Of a stretch of DNA of 64,000 nt, positions 52,567-61,361 are shown in pieces. How positions within the stretch are numbered: the stretch's first letter is position 1; each line of letters starts with the position of its first letter. The notes beneath the pieces are model-generated. The model ran no database searches and had not been told where the DNA came from. It saw only the letters and a list, made by a program, of their open reading frames with translations. Made by a program: the position numbers and the translations under genes. Source of the DNA: Pseudomonas sp. B6002 (GTDB lineage: Bacteria; Pseudomonadota; Gammaproteobacteria; Pseudomonadales; Pseudomonadaceae); assembly GCF_013385985.1 (NCBI RefSeq), contig NZ_JACAOY010000004.1, positions 93,216-157,215 of the forward strand. The letters are read 5' to 3'.

Positions 52567-54984
52567 ATGAGCACTGATGGTGCCTCGAGCCCAAGTCGCC
52601 TGCTGCCCAGGCTGCTAGGCGTCTTGCTGCTGATCATGGGCCTGGCCTTGCTGGCGGGCGGCGTCAAGCTGAGCATGCTCGGCGGGTCGCTGTACTACCT
52701 GCTGGCCGGTCTCGGCATCGCCCTCACCGGCCTTTTGCTGCTGGCCACCCACCGCGCTGCGCTGGGCTTGTACGCGCTGGTGCTGTTCGCCAGTACCGTG
52801 TGGGCATTGTGGGAAGTCGGCCTGGACTGGTGGCAGTTGGTGCCGCGCCTGGCCCTGCTGTTCGCCTTGGGCATCGTCATGCTGCTGCCGTGGTTCCGCC
52901 GTCCGTTGCTGCGCACCCAAGCTGCGCCAATGGGTACGGGCGCACTGAGCATCGCCGTGGTATTGGCCGGTGCGACCGCCCTGGCCAGCCAATTCACCAA
53001 CCCGGGTGAAATGGTCAAGACCGGCCAACTGGACCGCGACGCTGTGCCTGGCATGGCCAGCGCGGCACCGACCCAGGCCGATGGCGACTGGAACTCCTAC
53101 GGCCGTTCGGCCCATGGTGATCGTTACTCGCCACTGGCGCAGATCACCCCGCAAAACGTCGGCAAGCTGGTGCCAGCCTGGACCTACCGCACCGGCGACA
53201 TCCCGGGCCCTAACGACCCGGGCGAGACCACAGCGGAAAACACTCCGCTGAAGGTCAATGGCATGCTCTACGTGTGCACCCCGCACAGCCAAGTGATTGC
53301 CTTGGACCCGGACACCGGCAAGGAAATCTGGCGTTTCGACCCGAAGATCACCACCCAGGGTGCACAGAACTTCAAAGGTTGGGCGCACATGACCTGCCGT
53401 GGCGTGTCGTATCACGATGACGCGGCCTACGCCTCCGAGCAGAGCCCTACCGGTTCGGCAAGCGCCACGCCTGTCAGCGCCGTGTGCCCGAAACGCATCT
53501 TCGTGCCGACGGCCGACACCCGCTTGATCGCCCTGGACGCCGACACCGGCAAGATGTGCGAAGACTTCGGTGACAAAGGCCAGGTCGACCTGCGTGCCAA
53601 CATCGGCAGCTTCGCCCCAGGCGGTTACTACTCCACCTCGCCACCGGCCGTGACCAAGAACCTGGTGGTGATCGGCGGCCACGTGACCGACAACGTTTCC
53701 ACCGACGAGCCAAGCGGCGTGATCCGCGCGTTCGACGTGCACACCGGCAAGCTGGTGTGGAACTGGGACAGCGGCAACCCGGACGACACCACCCCGTTGG
53801 CCGAGGGCAAGACCTACACCCGCAACTCGCCGAACATGTGGTCCATGTTCGCTGTGGATGAAAAACTCGGCACGCTGTACCTGCCGATGGGCAACCAGAT
53901 GCCCGACCAATACGGTGGAGACCGTACCCCGGACTCCGAGAAGTACAGCGCCGGCCTCACCGCCCTGGACATCGACACCGGCCATGTGAAATGGACCTTC
54001 CAGTTCACCCACCACGACCTGTGGGACATGGACGTGGGCGGCCAGCCAACCCTGATCGACATCAAGACCGCTGACGGCGTCAAGCAAGCAGTCATGGCCT
54101 CGACCAAGCAAGGCAGCATCTACGTGCTGGACCGTACCAACGGCCAACCGGTGGTGCCGATCAACGAAATCCCTGTACCGCAAGGCGCAGTGGCCGGTGA
54201 TCACACTTCCCCGACCCAACCGAAGTCCGACCTGAACTTCATGCCGCCGCCCCTGAAGGAACGCGACATGTGGGGCGTGACCCCGTTCGACCAACTGATC
54301 TGCCGGATCGACTTCAAGTCGATGCGCTACGACGGCCCGTTCACCCCGCCATCGCTGCAAGGCTCGATCGTTTACCCGGGTAACTTCGGCGTGTTCGACT
54401 GGGGTGGCATTTCCGTCGACCCGGTTCGCCAGATCGCGTTCGTGAACCCAAGCTACATGGCGTTCAAATCGAAACTGATCCCGGCCGCCGACATCGCCAA
54501 GCAAGGCCCGCGCGTCAGCGAAACCGAAGGCGTGCAACCGAACAAAGGCGCGCCGTATGGTGTGATCCTCGAAGCGCTGCTGTCGCCAATGGGCCTGCCA
54601 TGCCAGGCACCGGCCTGGGGTTATGTGGCGGCGGTCGACCTGACCACCCACCAGACCATCTGGATGCACAAGAACGGCACCGTGCGCGACAGCTCGCCGG
54701 TTCCGATCCCGCTGACCATGGGCGTGCCTAGCCTGGGCGGTACGTTCACCACCGCCGGTGGCGTGGCGTTCCTCAGCGGCACCCTGGACCAGTACCTGCG
54801 TGCCTATGACGTGAAAAACGGCAAGCAACTGTGGGAAGGCCGCCTGCCTGCAGGCGCGCAAACCACCCCGATGACGTACACCGGCAAGGACGGCAAGCAA
54901 TACGTGCTGGTCATGGCCGGCGGTCACGGCTCCCTGGGCACCAAGCAGGGCGACTACGTGATGGCGTTCAAACTGCCGGATTAA
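52567..54984 (+). CDS. gcd: Membrane-bound PQQ-dependent glucose dehydrogenase
   Basis: This 805-aa quinoprotein has five membrane helices in the first 150 residues (GVLLLIMGLALLAGGVKL; YYLLAGLGIALTGLLLLA and others), then an eight-bladed propeller domain in the periplasm: DWNSYGRSAHGDRYSPLAQI, CRGVSYHDD, HHDLWDMDVGGQPTLIDI, GYVAAVDLTTHQTIW. It oxidises glucose to gluconate using PQQ and passes electrons to ubiquinone, the basis of mineral phosphate solubilisation in pseudomonads. Length is normal for the family. It is monocistronic, ending in a strong terminator at 55002-55039. Confidence 0.96.
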   Translation: MSTDGASSPSRLLPRLLGVLLLIMGLALLAGGVKLSMLGGSLYYLLAGLGIALTGLLLLATHRAALGLYALVLFASTVWALWEVGLDWWQLVPRLALLFALGIVMLLPWFRRPLLRTQAAPMGTGALSIAVVLAGATALASQFTNPGEMVKTGQLDRDAVPGMASAAPTQADGDWNSYGRSAHGDRYSPLAQITPQNVGKLVPAWTYRTGDIPGPNDPGETTAENTPLKVNGMLYVCTPHSQVIALDPDTGKEIWRFDPKITTQGAQNFKGWAHMTCRGVSYHDDAAYASEQSPTGSASATPVSAVCPKRIFVPTADTRLIALDADTGKMCEDFGDKGQVDLRANIGSFAPGGYYSTSPPAVTKNLVVIGGHVTDNVSTDEPSGVIRAFDVHTGKLVWNWDSGNPDDTTPLAEGKTYTRNSPNMWSMFAVDEKLGTLYLPMGNQMPDQYGGDRTPDSEKYSAGLTALDIDTGHVKWTFQFTHHDLWDMDVGGQPTLIDIKTADGVKQAVMASTKQGSIYVLDRTNGQPVVPINEIPVPQGAVAGDHTSPTQPKSDLNFMPPPLKERDMWGVTPFDQLICRIDFKSMRYDGPFTPPSLQGSIVYPGNFGVFDWGGISVDPVRQIAFVNPSYMAFKSKLIPAADIAKQGPRVSETEGVQPNKGAPYGVILEALLSPMGLPCQAPAWGYVAAVDLTTHQTIWMHKNGTVRDSSPVPIPLTMGVPSLGGTFTTAGGVAFLSGTLDQYLRAYDVKNGKQLWEGRLPAGAQTTPMTYTGKDGKQYVLVMAGGHGSLGTKQGDYVMAFKLPD

Positions 54985-55001
54985 GCTTCGCTGGCGGTAA
55001 C

Positions 55002-55039
55002 AAAAAGGCGGCTACCTGATGAAGGTAGCCGCCTTTTTT
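55002..55039. terminator. Strong bidirectional Rho-independent terminator after gcd
   Basis: AAAAAGGCGGCTACC (55002-55016) pairs perfectly with GGTAGCCGCCTTTTT (55024-55038) across a 7-nt loop. The flanking A and T runs allow termination in both directions. Confidence 0.95.
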
Positions 55040-55060
55040 ATGCCCACCACCGATCACAAA

Positions 55061-55179
55061 TGTGGAGCTGGCTTTTGTGGGAGCTGGCTTGCCTGCGATG
55101 CGAGCACCTCTGTCTACCAGCCACACCGAGGTGATGCAATCGCGGGCAAGCCCGACTCCCACAAAAGCCAGCTTCCACA
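55061..55179. repeat. Nested REP element (one REP inside the arms of another)
   Basis: Outer arms TGTGGAGCTGGCTTT and AAAGCCAGCTTCCACA (ending 55179) enclose a second full REP, TGTGGGAGCTGGCTTGCC... to ...CTCCCACA (55076-55163). It lies between the gcd terminator and the truncated haemoglobin gene end. Confidence 0.85.
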
Positions 55180-55197
55180 GTTGAGCATCATGTGGGA

Positions 55198-55617
55198 TCA
55201 GTGCTCGATCACGTCGCCGCGCATCGGGGCCAGGCGTGCAATGAGGCGGTTCTGCACGGGCACCGAAATCCCTTCGCTGTCCATCGCCTTGATCAAATCT
55301 TCGACCAATGCATTGAAGTCGCTGCGACTGACCTTCTGGCCTTTATGACTCTCGGCCATGCTGTCGCCGGTATAGGTGCACGGCCCACCCGCCTCGACGC
55401 AGAATTGCTCGATCAGCTTGTTGCGCAGGCGCTGGATGTCGATGCGCCGGAAGCGCTCGACGATGCGCTCATCACGGGCGATGTTGAGCAACATGCCTTC
55501 GACAATCTTGGTGATGCCGGGCATGGCGCCGAGGTCGCGATAAAGGCTGTCATCCTTCGGTGGCTGTTGCGCACAAGCACTGAGCAGCAGCACAAACAGC
55601 GCGGGTAAAAAGCGCAT
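55198..55617 (-). CDS. Truncated haemoglobin-like lipoprotein
   Basis: This 139-aa protein starts with a lipoprotein signal (FVLLLSAC, lipid-accepting Cys15), then a group I truncated globin pattern: SLYRDLGAMPGITKIVEGML, LRNKLIEQFCVEAGGPCTYTG and MAESHKG, where this His is the likely proximal haem ligand. It would be a haem protein anchored in the cell envelope, sensing or scavenging O2 or NO. The ATG at 55617 overlaps the stop of the DUF3034 gene (ATGA). It is the last gene of the cupredoxin-EAL-DUF3034 operon. Confidence 0.82.
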   Translation of the reverse strand: MRFLPALFVLLLSACAQQPPKDDSLYRDLGAMPGITKIVEGMLLNIARDERIVERFRRIDIQRLRNKLIEQFCVEAGGPCTYTGDSMAESHKGQKVSRSDFNALVEDLIKAMDSEGISVPVQNRLIARLAPMRGDVIEH

Positions 55618-56480
55618 CAAAAACTCCCCTGCACAGACAGGTAGGTGCCATTCTGGTTATCCAGCGTGGCGATCTCCCCCAGGCGTGCATACGCCAACAC
55701 AAACGACACATGCTTGTTGGGGAAGTAGCCGACAAACACATCCGCCCAATCACTTTCACCGGCAAACGACAGGTTGTCCGGCTTCTGGCGATACTCCACG
55801 CCGAGTGCCCAGCGCGGGTTGAACAGCAGCGCCACCGAGCCTTCCTTGAGCAGGCTGCGACTGTCGCGCCGGTCGCCACCAAACCCGAGCAGGCCGGTTT
55901 CATTGGCGCGGCTGTAGCGCAGGCTGCCGTTGACCAGCACGTTGTAGCCAAAGGCCGCGCCCATGAACAAGCGGCTGGCGGCCAGGTAGCCCTCGACGTC
56001 GCTGTCGCGCTTGGCGCCCACCAGGCTTGGGATATCGAAATTGGTCTGGTGCTTGTATTCCAGGCCCAACGAAACCTGCGGCAGCTCGTCATAAATCACA
56101 TCGCCAAACAGGCGCACCTTGAGGCCGAGCACGTCCTGACCCAGGTGGTCTTCAGGCAAGTTGAGCGCGTGCACCAAGGTGCCCAGGTCAAAGCGCTGGC
56201 GCGCAAAAGACACTTCGACACGGTTGTCATAAGCCAGCGCCAACCCGGCCACATCCAGCCGATAGTCCGGCAGGTTGACGGTGGTCGCGAACGCAGTGGC
56301 GCCCCACTCGTTCTTCTCGCCGTAACCGGTGAGCACCGCCCAGGGCGTGATCCCACCGCCCGCCGCGCCTTCAATGCTGCTGGCGCCACCGGTGGCGATC
56401 AAACGGCCGTTGTCGGCCCAGGCTGTTTGCAAGGCCAATGCACCCAGGAAACCGACCAGAAGAGAAAATCGCACCGTCAT
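55617..56480 (-). CDS. DUF3034 family envelope protein
   Basis: This 287-aa protein has a signal peptide (FSLLVGFLGALALQTAWA) and alternating beta-strand character to the end (LSVQGSF, C-terminal Phe), with GGASSIEGAAGGGITPWAVLTGYG near the start, typical of DUF3034 proteins. It is probably a small outer-membrane barrel; its function is unknown. The ATG at 56480 fits the signal peptide. It follows the GGDEF/EAL gene by 5 nt and overlaps the globin gene. Confidence 0.82.
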   Translation of the reverse strand: MTVRFSLLVGFLGALALQTAWADNGRLIATGGASSIEGAAGGGITPWAVLTGYGEKNEWGATAFATTVNLPDYRLDVAGLALAYDNRVEVSFARQRFDLGTLVHALNLPEDHLGQDVLGLKVRLFGDVIYDELPQVSLGLEYKHQTNFDIPSLVGAKRDSDVEGYLAASRLFMGAAFGYNVLVNGSLRYSRANETGLLGFGGDRRDSRSLLKEGSVALLFNPRWALGVEYRQKPDNLSFAGESDWADVFVGYFPNKHVSFVLAYARLGEIATLDNQNGTYLSVQGSF

Positions 56481-56485
56481 GCCAC

Positions 56486-58855
56486 TCAATGAACCAGGGA
56501 AGTTTGCGCACTGAGGGGCAACGCCACCCAGGCTTCGAAAGCGTCGGCACTCAATGGCCGGCTGATCAGATAACCCTGGGCCGTGTCGCACTGCCAACGC
56601 TCCAGCAGGCGCAAGCTATGGGCGTACTCGACACCCTCGGCCACCACTTTAAGGCCCAGGTTATGGCTCATCTCGATGGTGGAACGCACGATCACCGCGT
56701 CTTCACTGGTTTCATCAAGGTTGCGCACAAAGGATTGGTCGATCTTCAACTCCTGCACCGGCAGGCGCTTGAGGTGCGCCAGCGACGAGTAGCCGGTGCC
56801 GAAGTCATCCACCGACAGGCTGATGCCGCAATCACGCAGCAGGTGCAGGACTTTCAGGGCCTTTTCCGGCTCGCGCATCACCGCACTTTCGGTGATCTCG
56901 AACAGCAGTTGCTCGGCCGGCAGGCCATAGCGGCGCAACAAGCCCGAGACGCGATGAGCCAGCTCATCACCGAGCAAATCATCCGCCGAGATGTTCAACG
57001 ACAGTTGCAGGTACAGCCCACGGCGGTTCCATTCGCACAGTTGGCGAATGCCCTCTTCGATCACCCATTGGGTCAGTAATTGAATGCTGCCCGAGCGTTC
57101 GGCCAGGGGGATGAATTCCGCCGGTGAGACCATGCCGAACTGTGGATGCTGCCAACGCAACAACGCTTCGGCCTGGCGTACGTGGCCCTGGCGAATGTCG
57201 AGCTTGGGCTGGTAATGCAGCAGCAACTGCCCCTGGCCCGGCGCGTGGCGCAGGTCGCGAATCAGGGTGATCTGACGCCGGTGCGCCAAGTCGCGGCCCT
57301 GCTCGTAGATTTGCAGACGACCAGGCATCTGGGCGGCGTCTTTCATCGCAATCGCCGCGCGCTCAAGCAAGGTGGGCGCACTTTCGCCATCGGCCGGATA
57401 GGCCGCAATGCCCAGGCGGCAATCCAGTGCCAAGTCATGGCCGTTGATGCGCTGGGGCCGCAACAACAGCTGTTGCAGCTTATCGGCCATGCCCACCGCT
57501 TCCTCGCTGCCGGCCCCTTCCAGCAACAACAGGAACTCATCGGCAATCAGGTGCGCCAAGGTATCGCCGGGGCGCAATGTGGCTTGCAGGCGTCGGCTGA
57601 CATCCAGCAGCAACTGGTCCACCGCGTCGGGCCCGGCCGCTTCGCTGGCTGCCCGCAGGTTGTCGACGCCCAGGTAAATCAACGCCATCGGTCGCTGCGT
57701 GGAAATCGCGCTGCCCAGGCGCTCCATGGCCAACGCGCGGTTGGGCAAGCCGGTGAGGCGATCATGCAAGGCGTTGTGGGCCAATTGCTGTTCGCGCTCG
57801 GCGATCCCGCTTTGCATCGAATTGACCGCCAGGGCCAGGCGCCCCAACTCATCACTGCGTTCGAGGTGCACCGGGGTCTGGTAGTCGCCCTGGCCGATTC
57901 GCTCGGCCGCCAGGGCCAAGGCCTGTACCGGGCGCGACACTCCCCGCGCCAACAACAAGGCGCCGATCAGCGAGGCGATCAGTGCGATCAGGGCAATGCC
58001 GAGAATCTTTTCATCCAGCGGAACGAAAGCCTGCATCGCCGCATCCAGCGGGCTCTGCAACAAGGCCAATACCTGGCCATCGTCATCGCTGGCCAGCACC
58101 AGCGACTGGCTGAGAAAGCTGTGCTCCAGGTGTTCGGTGGTGGCCACGCCGCGCCGCGTGGCATCCCCCAACATCAGGTTGACGATGCTGCCCTGCAAGC
58201 CCTGGGGCTGAGTACTGACCAGTTGACCCGGCTGCTGGCGATCAATGGTCAGGAACGACACTTCCAGGTTGCTCAACGAACGCAGTTCCTGGGCAAACGC
58301 GCTGTCCATGCTGAAGCCCATCACCACTCGCGCAATCGGCAGCGGCGCCAGCACCGGCGCTTCCACCAGCAGATGCGGCTTGCCCTGCAACGGCACCATC
58401 AGCATGGCCTGGCGATTACGCCGCGCCTCGCGCAATGCCTGGTCGTAGCGGAAAGCCGAGCCTTCGGGCACTTCGTCGAGGGTGCTGGCGAGGACTTTGC
58501 CGTCCATGCCGAGCAGGATCATGTCGCTGGCATTGATACGCTTGCCATGGTTGAGCAGCACCGAGCGCATGGTCGCCGAATCACCGCTGGCCACGGCATC
58601 GCGGAAACCGAAATCCGCCGCCAGCAGTTGCACGCCATCGGCCAGGCGGCGGCCACGCACCTCCAGCAAGCGTTCGAACACCCGCGAGCCTACCTCCAAC
58701 TGAGCCATGGCCTGGCCGCGCACCGCAGAACTCGTCGCCGCTTTCACGCTGAAGTACAGCGCCCCGATCACCACCAGCAACAGCAGGATCAGGACACTGG
58801 CGACCCGCGCCTGGAAGCTACTGCGCAGTTTCACGGGCGGCTCGATTGAAGGCAT
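56486..58855 (-). CDS. Cache-HAMP-degenerate GGDEF-EAL protein (c-di-GMP phosphodiesterase)
   Basis: This 789-aa protein has TM1 near residues 20-38, a periplasmic sensor, TM2 (ILGIALIALIASLIGALLLARG), HAMP, a GGDEF domain whose active site reads IADEF (degenerate), and an EAL domain with intact QAEALLRW, ITESAVM, VDDFGTGYSS and KIDQSFV. It should therefore hydrolyse c-di-GMP in response to a periplasmic signal. The start overlaps the cupredoxin gene by 38 nt. A paralogue lies 4 kb away at 61362-63698. Confidence 0.88.
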   Translation of the reverse strand: MPSIEPPVKLRSSFQARVASVLILLLLVVIGALYFSVKAATSSAVRGQAMAQLEVGSRVFERLLEVRGRRLADGVQLLAADFGFRDAVASGDSATMRSVLLNHGKRINASDMILLGMDGKVLASTLDEVPEGSAFRYDQALREARRNRQAMLMVPLQGKPHLLVEAPVLAPLPIARVVMGFSMDSAFAQELRSLSNLEVSFLTIDRQQPGQLVSTQPQGLQGSIVNLMLGDATRRGVATTEHLEHSFLSQSLVLASDDDGQVLALLQSPLDAAMQAFVPLDEKILGIALIALIASLIGALLLARGVSRPVQALALAAERIGQGDYQTPVHLERSDELGRLALAVNSMQSGIAEREQQLAHNALHDRLTGLPNRALAMERLGSAISTQRPMALIYLGVDNLRAASEAAGPDAVDQLLLDVSRRLQATLRPGDTLAHLIADEFLLLLEGAGSEEAVGMADKLQQLLLRPQRINGHDLALDCRLGIAAYPADGESAPTLLERAAIAMKDAAQMPGRLQIYEQGRDLAHRRQITLIRDLRHAPGQGQLLLHYQPKLDIRQGHVRQAEALLRWQHPQFGMVSPAEFIPLAERSGSIQLLTQWVIEEGIRQLCEWNRRGLYLQLSLNISADDLLGDELAHRVSGLLRRYGLPAEQLLFEITESAVMREPEKALKVLHLLRDCGISLSVDDFGTGYSSLAHLKRLPVQELKIDQSFVRNLDETSEDAVIVRSTIEMSHNLGLKVVAEGVEYAHSLRLLERWQCDTAQGYLISRPLSADAFEAWVALPLSAQTSLVH

Positions 58856-59501
58856 CGCCAAACGCCGTCGGCGCGGGCGCACTCGGCAGATCGGACGGAC
58901 GCGGTTCGAGGGCCAGCCGCACCTCGTGGCGCAGGCCGGTGGCCGGCACATTCAGCGTGCCGCCATCGAGGGGCTGCATATCGGCCAGTTGCGGGTGCCA
59001 CAGCGTGACGTGGTAAGCCCCCGCCGGCAGCCCGTCGAGGCTCACGTGGCCAGCGGCATCGCTCACACCGAAGCGTGGGTCGTCGGTGACGTAGACGTAA
59101 CCGAGCATCCAGTCGTGGATGTTGCAGCCGAGCACCACCACACCGGGTTTATCGAACAGCAACGGATCAGCGGGCGTGCCTTCATACAGGCGCAGCTCAA
59201 AGCGCTTGGCGGTGGAAAACGAGTAGACCTGATGGCGGATGTTGTCGCTGTTGGGAAAGCGGATCTGCGTGCCGGTGTGTACCGCCAGCACGTGGGGCGC
59301 GAACTGCTGGCCGCGTTGGTCCATGTCGGCCTTGAGTGCACCGGCCGCTGCGCCCACCGGGCCTTGCAGGGTCACCACTGCATCGTTGATCGGCGTGCCA
59401 TCGGCTTGGCGGACAGAGACCTCAAGCGTCGCCGCAACGGCCACGATCTGTACCGAGAGCAACACGGCCCCAAGGGAAAACTGCTGGAAAATCCTGGCCA
59501 T
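58818..59501 (-). CDS. Periplasmic cupredoxin-like protein (annotated as methylamine utilisation protein in relatives)
   Basis: This 227-aa protein has a signal peptide (FSLGAVLLSVQIVAVAA), a beta-sandwich with copper-site residues His in NIRHQVYSFS and Cys/His/Met in GCNIHDWMLGY, as in blue-copper cupredoxins, followed by a carboxypeptidase-regulatory-like fold (VSLDGLPAGAYHVTLWHP). No methylamine dehydrogenase genes are nearby, so the usual name is misleading. It heads the operon with the GGDEF/EAL, DUF3034 and globin genes and may be a copper- or redox-linked input to them, as inference. Confidence 0.8.
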   Translation of the reverse strand: MARIFQQFSLGAVLLSVQIVAVAATLEVSVRQADGTPINDAVVTLQGPVGAAAGALKADMDQRGQQFAPHVLAVHTGTQIRFPNSDNIRHQVYSFSTAKRFELRLYEGTPADPLLFDKPGVVVLGCNIHDWMLGYVYVTDDPRFGVSDAAGHVSLDGLPAGAYHVTLWHPQLADMQPLDGGTLNVPATGLRHEVRLALEPRPSDLPSAPAPTAFGDAFNRAARETAQ

Positions 59502-59729
59502 GCAAGGTCCGCGCGAAATAAGAAGAAAGGGCGGCCTGCCTTGGCACGGAAACGAAACAACGGCGTCACGGCGCAGATGATGCCGCAAATAAGGCCAATT
59601 GCCATCATTGAATTCACAGCGAAACCTGACCGTTGGTCGGCAAAAACCTATGCAATCGGTCAGGCGCTGTAGAGGTTATCGACCCGGCTCAAAAAAGCTG
59701 TAGTCGACATCGGGACTTTGTAGGAGGGG

Positions 59730-60953
59730 TTAGAAGTAATAGCCGATATTCACGTTGGTGCGGAAGTACCACTCATTGCTGCCCGATGATGTCGTCGAGG
59801 TCCAGCCGGTGCCGTTTTCCGCGCCGCCGTAGGGGTTGGCGTTCTTGCCCCAGGTGAGGTCCAGCCAGGTGATGATCGGCCCCGCCATCAGCTTCACACC
59901 CAGGGTATCCATCTGCGAGCTGTTCCATTGCGCCTGGTCTTTGTGCAGCACGCTGTAGTCGTTGTAGAACTTGACGCTCTTGACCTTGCCCAGCTGCGGC
60001 GTGTCCACGGTGTAGCCGATGTTCAGCAACCCGACATCGCCCTTGGCCGCCACCAGGTAGGCCGGGCTTGCGGCGTTGGCGCCCATCAACACACTGGCGT
60101 CGCTCACGCCGTCGGGGTTCTGCAGGTTGTACTGGTAGCGGATCCCCATCAACTGGGCGCTCCAGGGCCCCTTGCTCAAGGTGGTGTGAGCGGCTGCAGC
60201 CCAGTAGGTCCCGTTGCGGTCGGTGGTGCCGTTGTAGACTTGGGAGCCGGCCAGCGACACGCCGGATTCATTCTTCCAGCCATCGCTGCCCCACGACCGC
60301 GCCAGGCGCAGGTCGAGCTGGTTGCGCTTTTCATTGTCCTGCCCGTGCAGGCTGGCCAGTGCGTTGTCCTTGAGGTCGCTGTAGGTGCCGACTTCCGGGG
60401 TGTAGCGCCGGTCGGCCGGAATCATCCGTGGAAAGAACGCCGCCTGTAGGTTCCAGTCGCCCAACGGGTGACTGTATTTCAGGCCCGGCGCCGCGCTGTC
60501 GGCATAGCCCAGGAAGTACGGGATATGAAAGGTCCAGCCGTTTTCCGGGTAGGGGTAAATGCCAAACGGCTTGTAGACGATGCCCAGTTGCACGTCATCG
60601 CCGTCCTGGAATTTGTAGCCCACCAGGGCGTGCTCGATGGAACGCCGGTTGCGGTCCTGGAAGGTGTAGCCGCCGTCCAGGTAAAACTGGTCCCACTTGC
60701 CCTTGACTTCAAAACGGGCAATGTCGAACAGCAACCGCGCCGGGTCATTGCTGCTGGTTTTCCAGTCTTCGTAGCGATGGTTGAGCCGAATCGAGCCGCC
60801 AAAATCCAGGGCCTTGGCCCCGTCGTCACTGGCCCAACTCAGGTGCCCGAACGGCTTGGGCGACGGGTTGTCGTCCGCCGCCAGCAACGCAGTGCAAAAC
60901 ACAGTGGCACTCACCAGCAACATCAGGCGCACAGGCCATTCAACTCGTGACAT
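59730..60953 (-). CDS. Outer-membrane porin-like protein
   Basis: This 407-aa protein has a signal peptide (RLMLLVSATVFCTALLAAD) and a phosphate-porin-like beta-barrel: LDFGGSIRLNHRYEDWK, FDIARFEVKGKWDQFYLDGGYTFQDRN, and a C-terminal strand ending NVNIGYYF with terminal Phe. It is likely a diffusion porin (OprO/DcaP-like look), substrate unknown. The ATG at 60953 is set by the signal peptide. It is a single gene between two c-di-GMP loci, with an AT-rich promoter region upstream. Confidence 0.75.
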   Translation of the reverse strand: MSRVEWPVRLMLLVSATVFCTALLAADDNPSPKPFGHLSWASDDGAKALDFGGSIRLNHRYEDWKTSSNDPARLLFDIARFEVKGKWDQFYLDGGYTFQDRNRRSIEHALVGYKFQDGDDVQLGIVYKPFGIYPYPENGWTFHIPYFLGYADSAAPGLKYSHPLGDWNLQAAFFPRMIPADRRYTPEVGTYSDLKDNALASLHGQDNEKRNQLDLRLARSWGSDGWKNESGVSLAGSQVYNGTTDRNGTYWAAAAHTTLSKGPWSAQLMGIRYQYNLQNPDGVSDASVLMGANAASPAYLVAAKGDVGLLNIGYTVDTPQLGKVKSVKFYNDYSVLHKDQAQWNSSQMDTLGVKLMAGPIITWLDLTWGKNANPYGGAENGTGWTSTTSSGSNEWYFRTNVNIGYYF

Positions 60954-61361
60954 AGCGGTTTTCTCCGGGCGATAGAGCGCCTTAAAGGTGGGCAGCAGAG
61001 CGCCTACCCTTGGCATGAAAGGGTTATGGATAAGGGATGTACCGCCTGCGAGCATCCTGCGTTCTTGCGGCACAACTATATGGCGTACACGCTGCTTTAA
61101 TAAGCGTGTTCCGTCATCGGCGTGTTGTGCAAAGGGTGAGCCAAGTAAGATTAACTTTTGTTTATTTAGAATAAATTTATTATTTTCAAACAGTTATAGA
61201 AATTATCAAAAATAAACCAAATTATTTCAGTGCAACCGCAAGTAACACAATGAAGTGCTTACGCTCTACTTGCACCTCAAACAGGCCACCACCACGAAAA
61301 ACGCCCGAAGCAGCGCATCGGGCGTTTTGAGGTGACTGTTGGCGGAGGATGAAGCGGTTTT
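60954..61361. other. AT-rich intergenic region upstream of the porin gene
   Basis: These 408 bases hold no gene. The stretch 61140-61225 is far more AT-rich than the surrounding genome (runs such as TTTATTATTTTC) and probably carries the porin promoter or binds MvaT/H-NS-like proteins. A bidirectional terminator is at 61298-61328. Confidence 0.65.
61298..61328. terminator. Bidirectional Rho-independent terminator
   Basis: AAAACGCCCGA (61298-61308) pairs with TCGGGCGTTTT (61318-61328), with A and T runs at either side. It ends transcription from the minus-strand GGDEF/EAL gene whose stop is at 61362. Confidence 0.92.

Noticed and set aside
52615-54927. 770-codon frame antisense to gcd
   Set aside because: Long only because of codon bias in gcd; the sense strand encodes a complete, well-known enzyme.
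58818-59501. True methylamine dehydrogenase accessory gene
   Set aside because: No mau structural genes occur in the window; the cupredoxin-like motif explains the similarity better.
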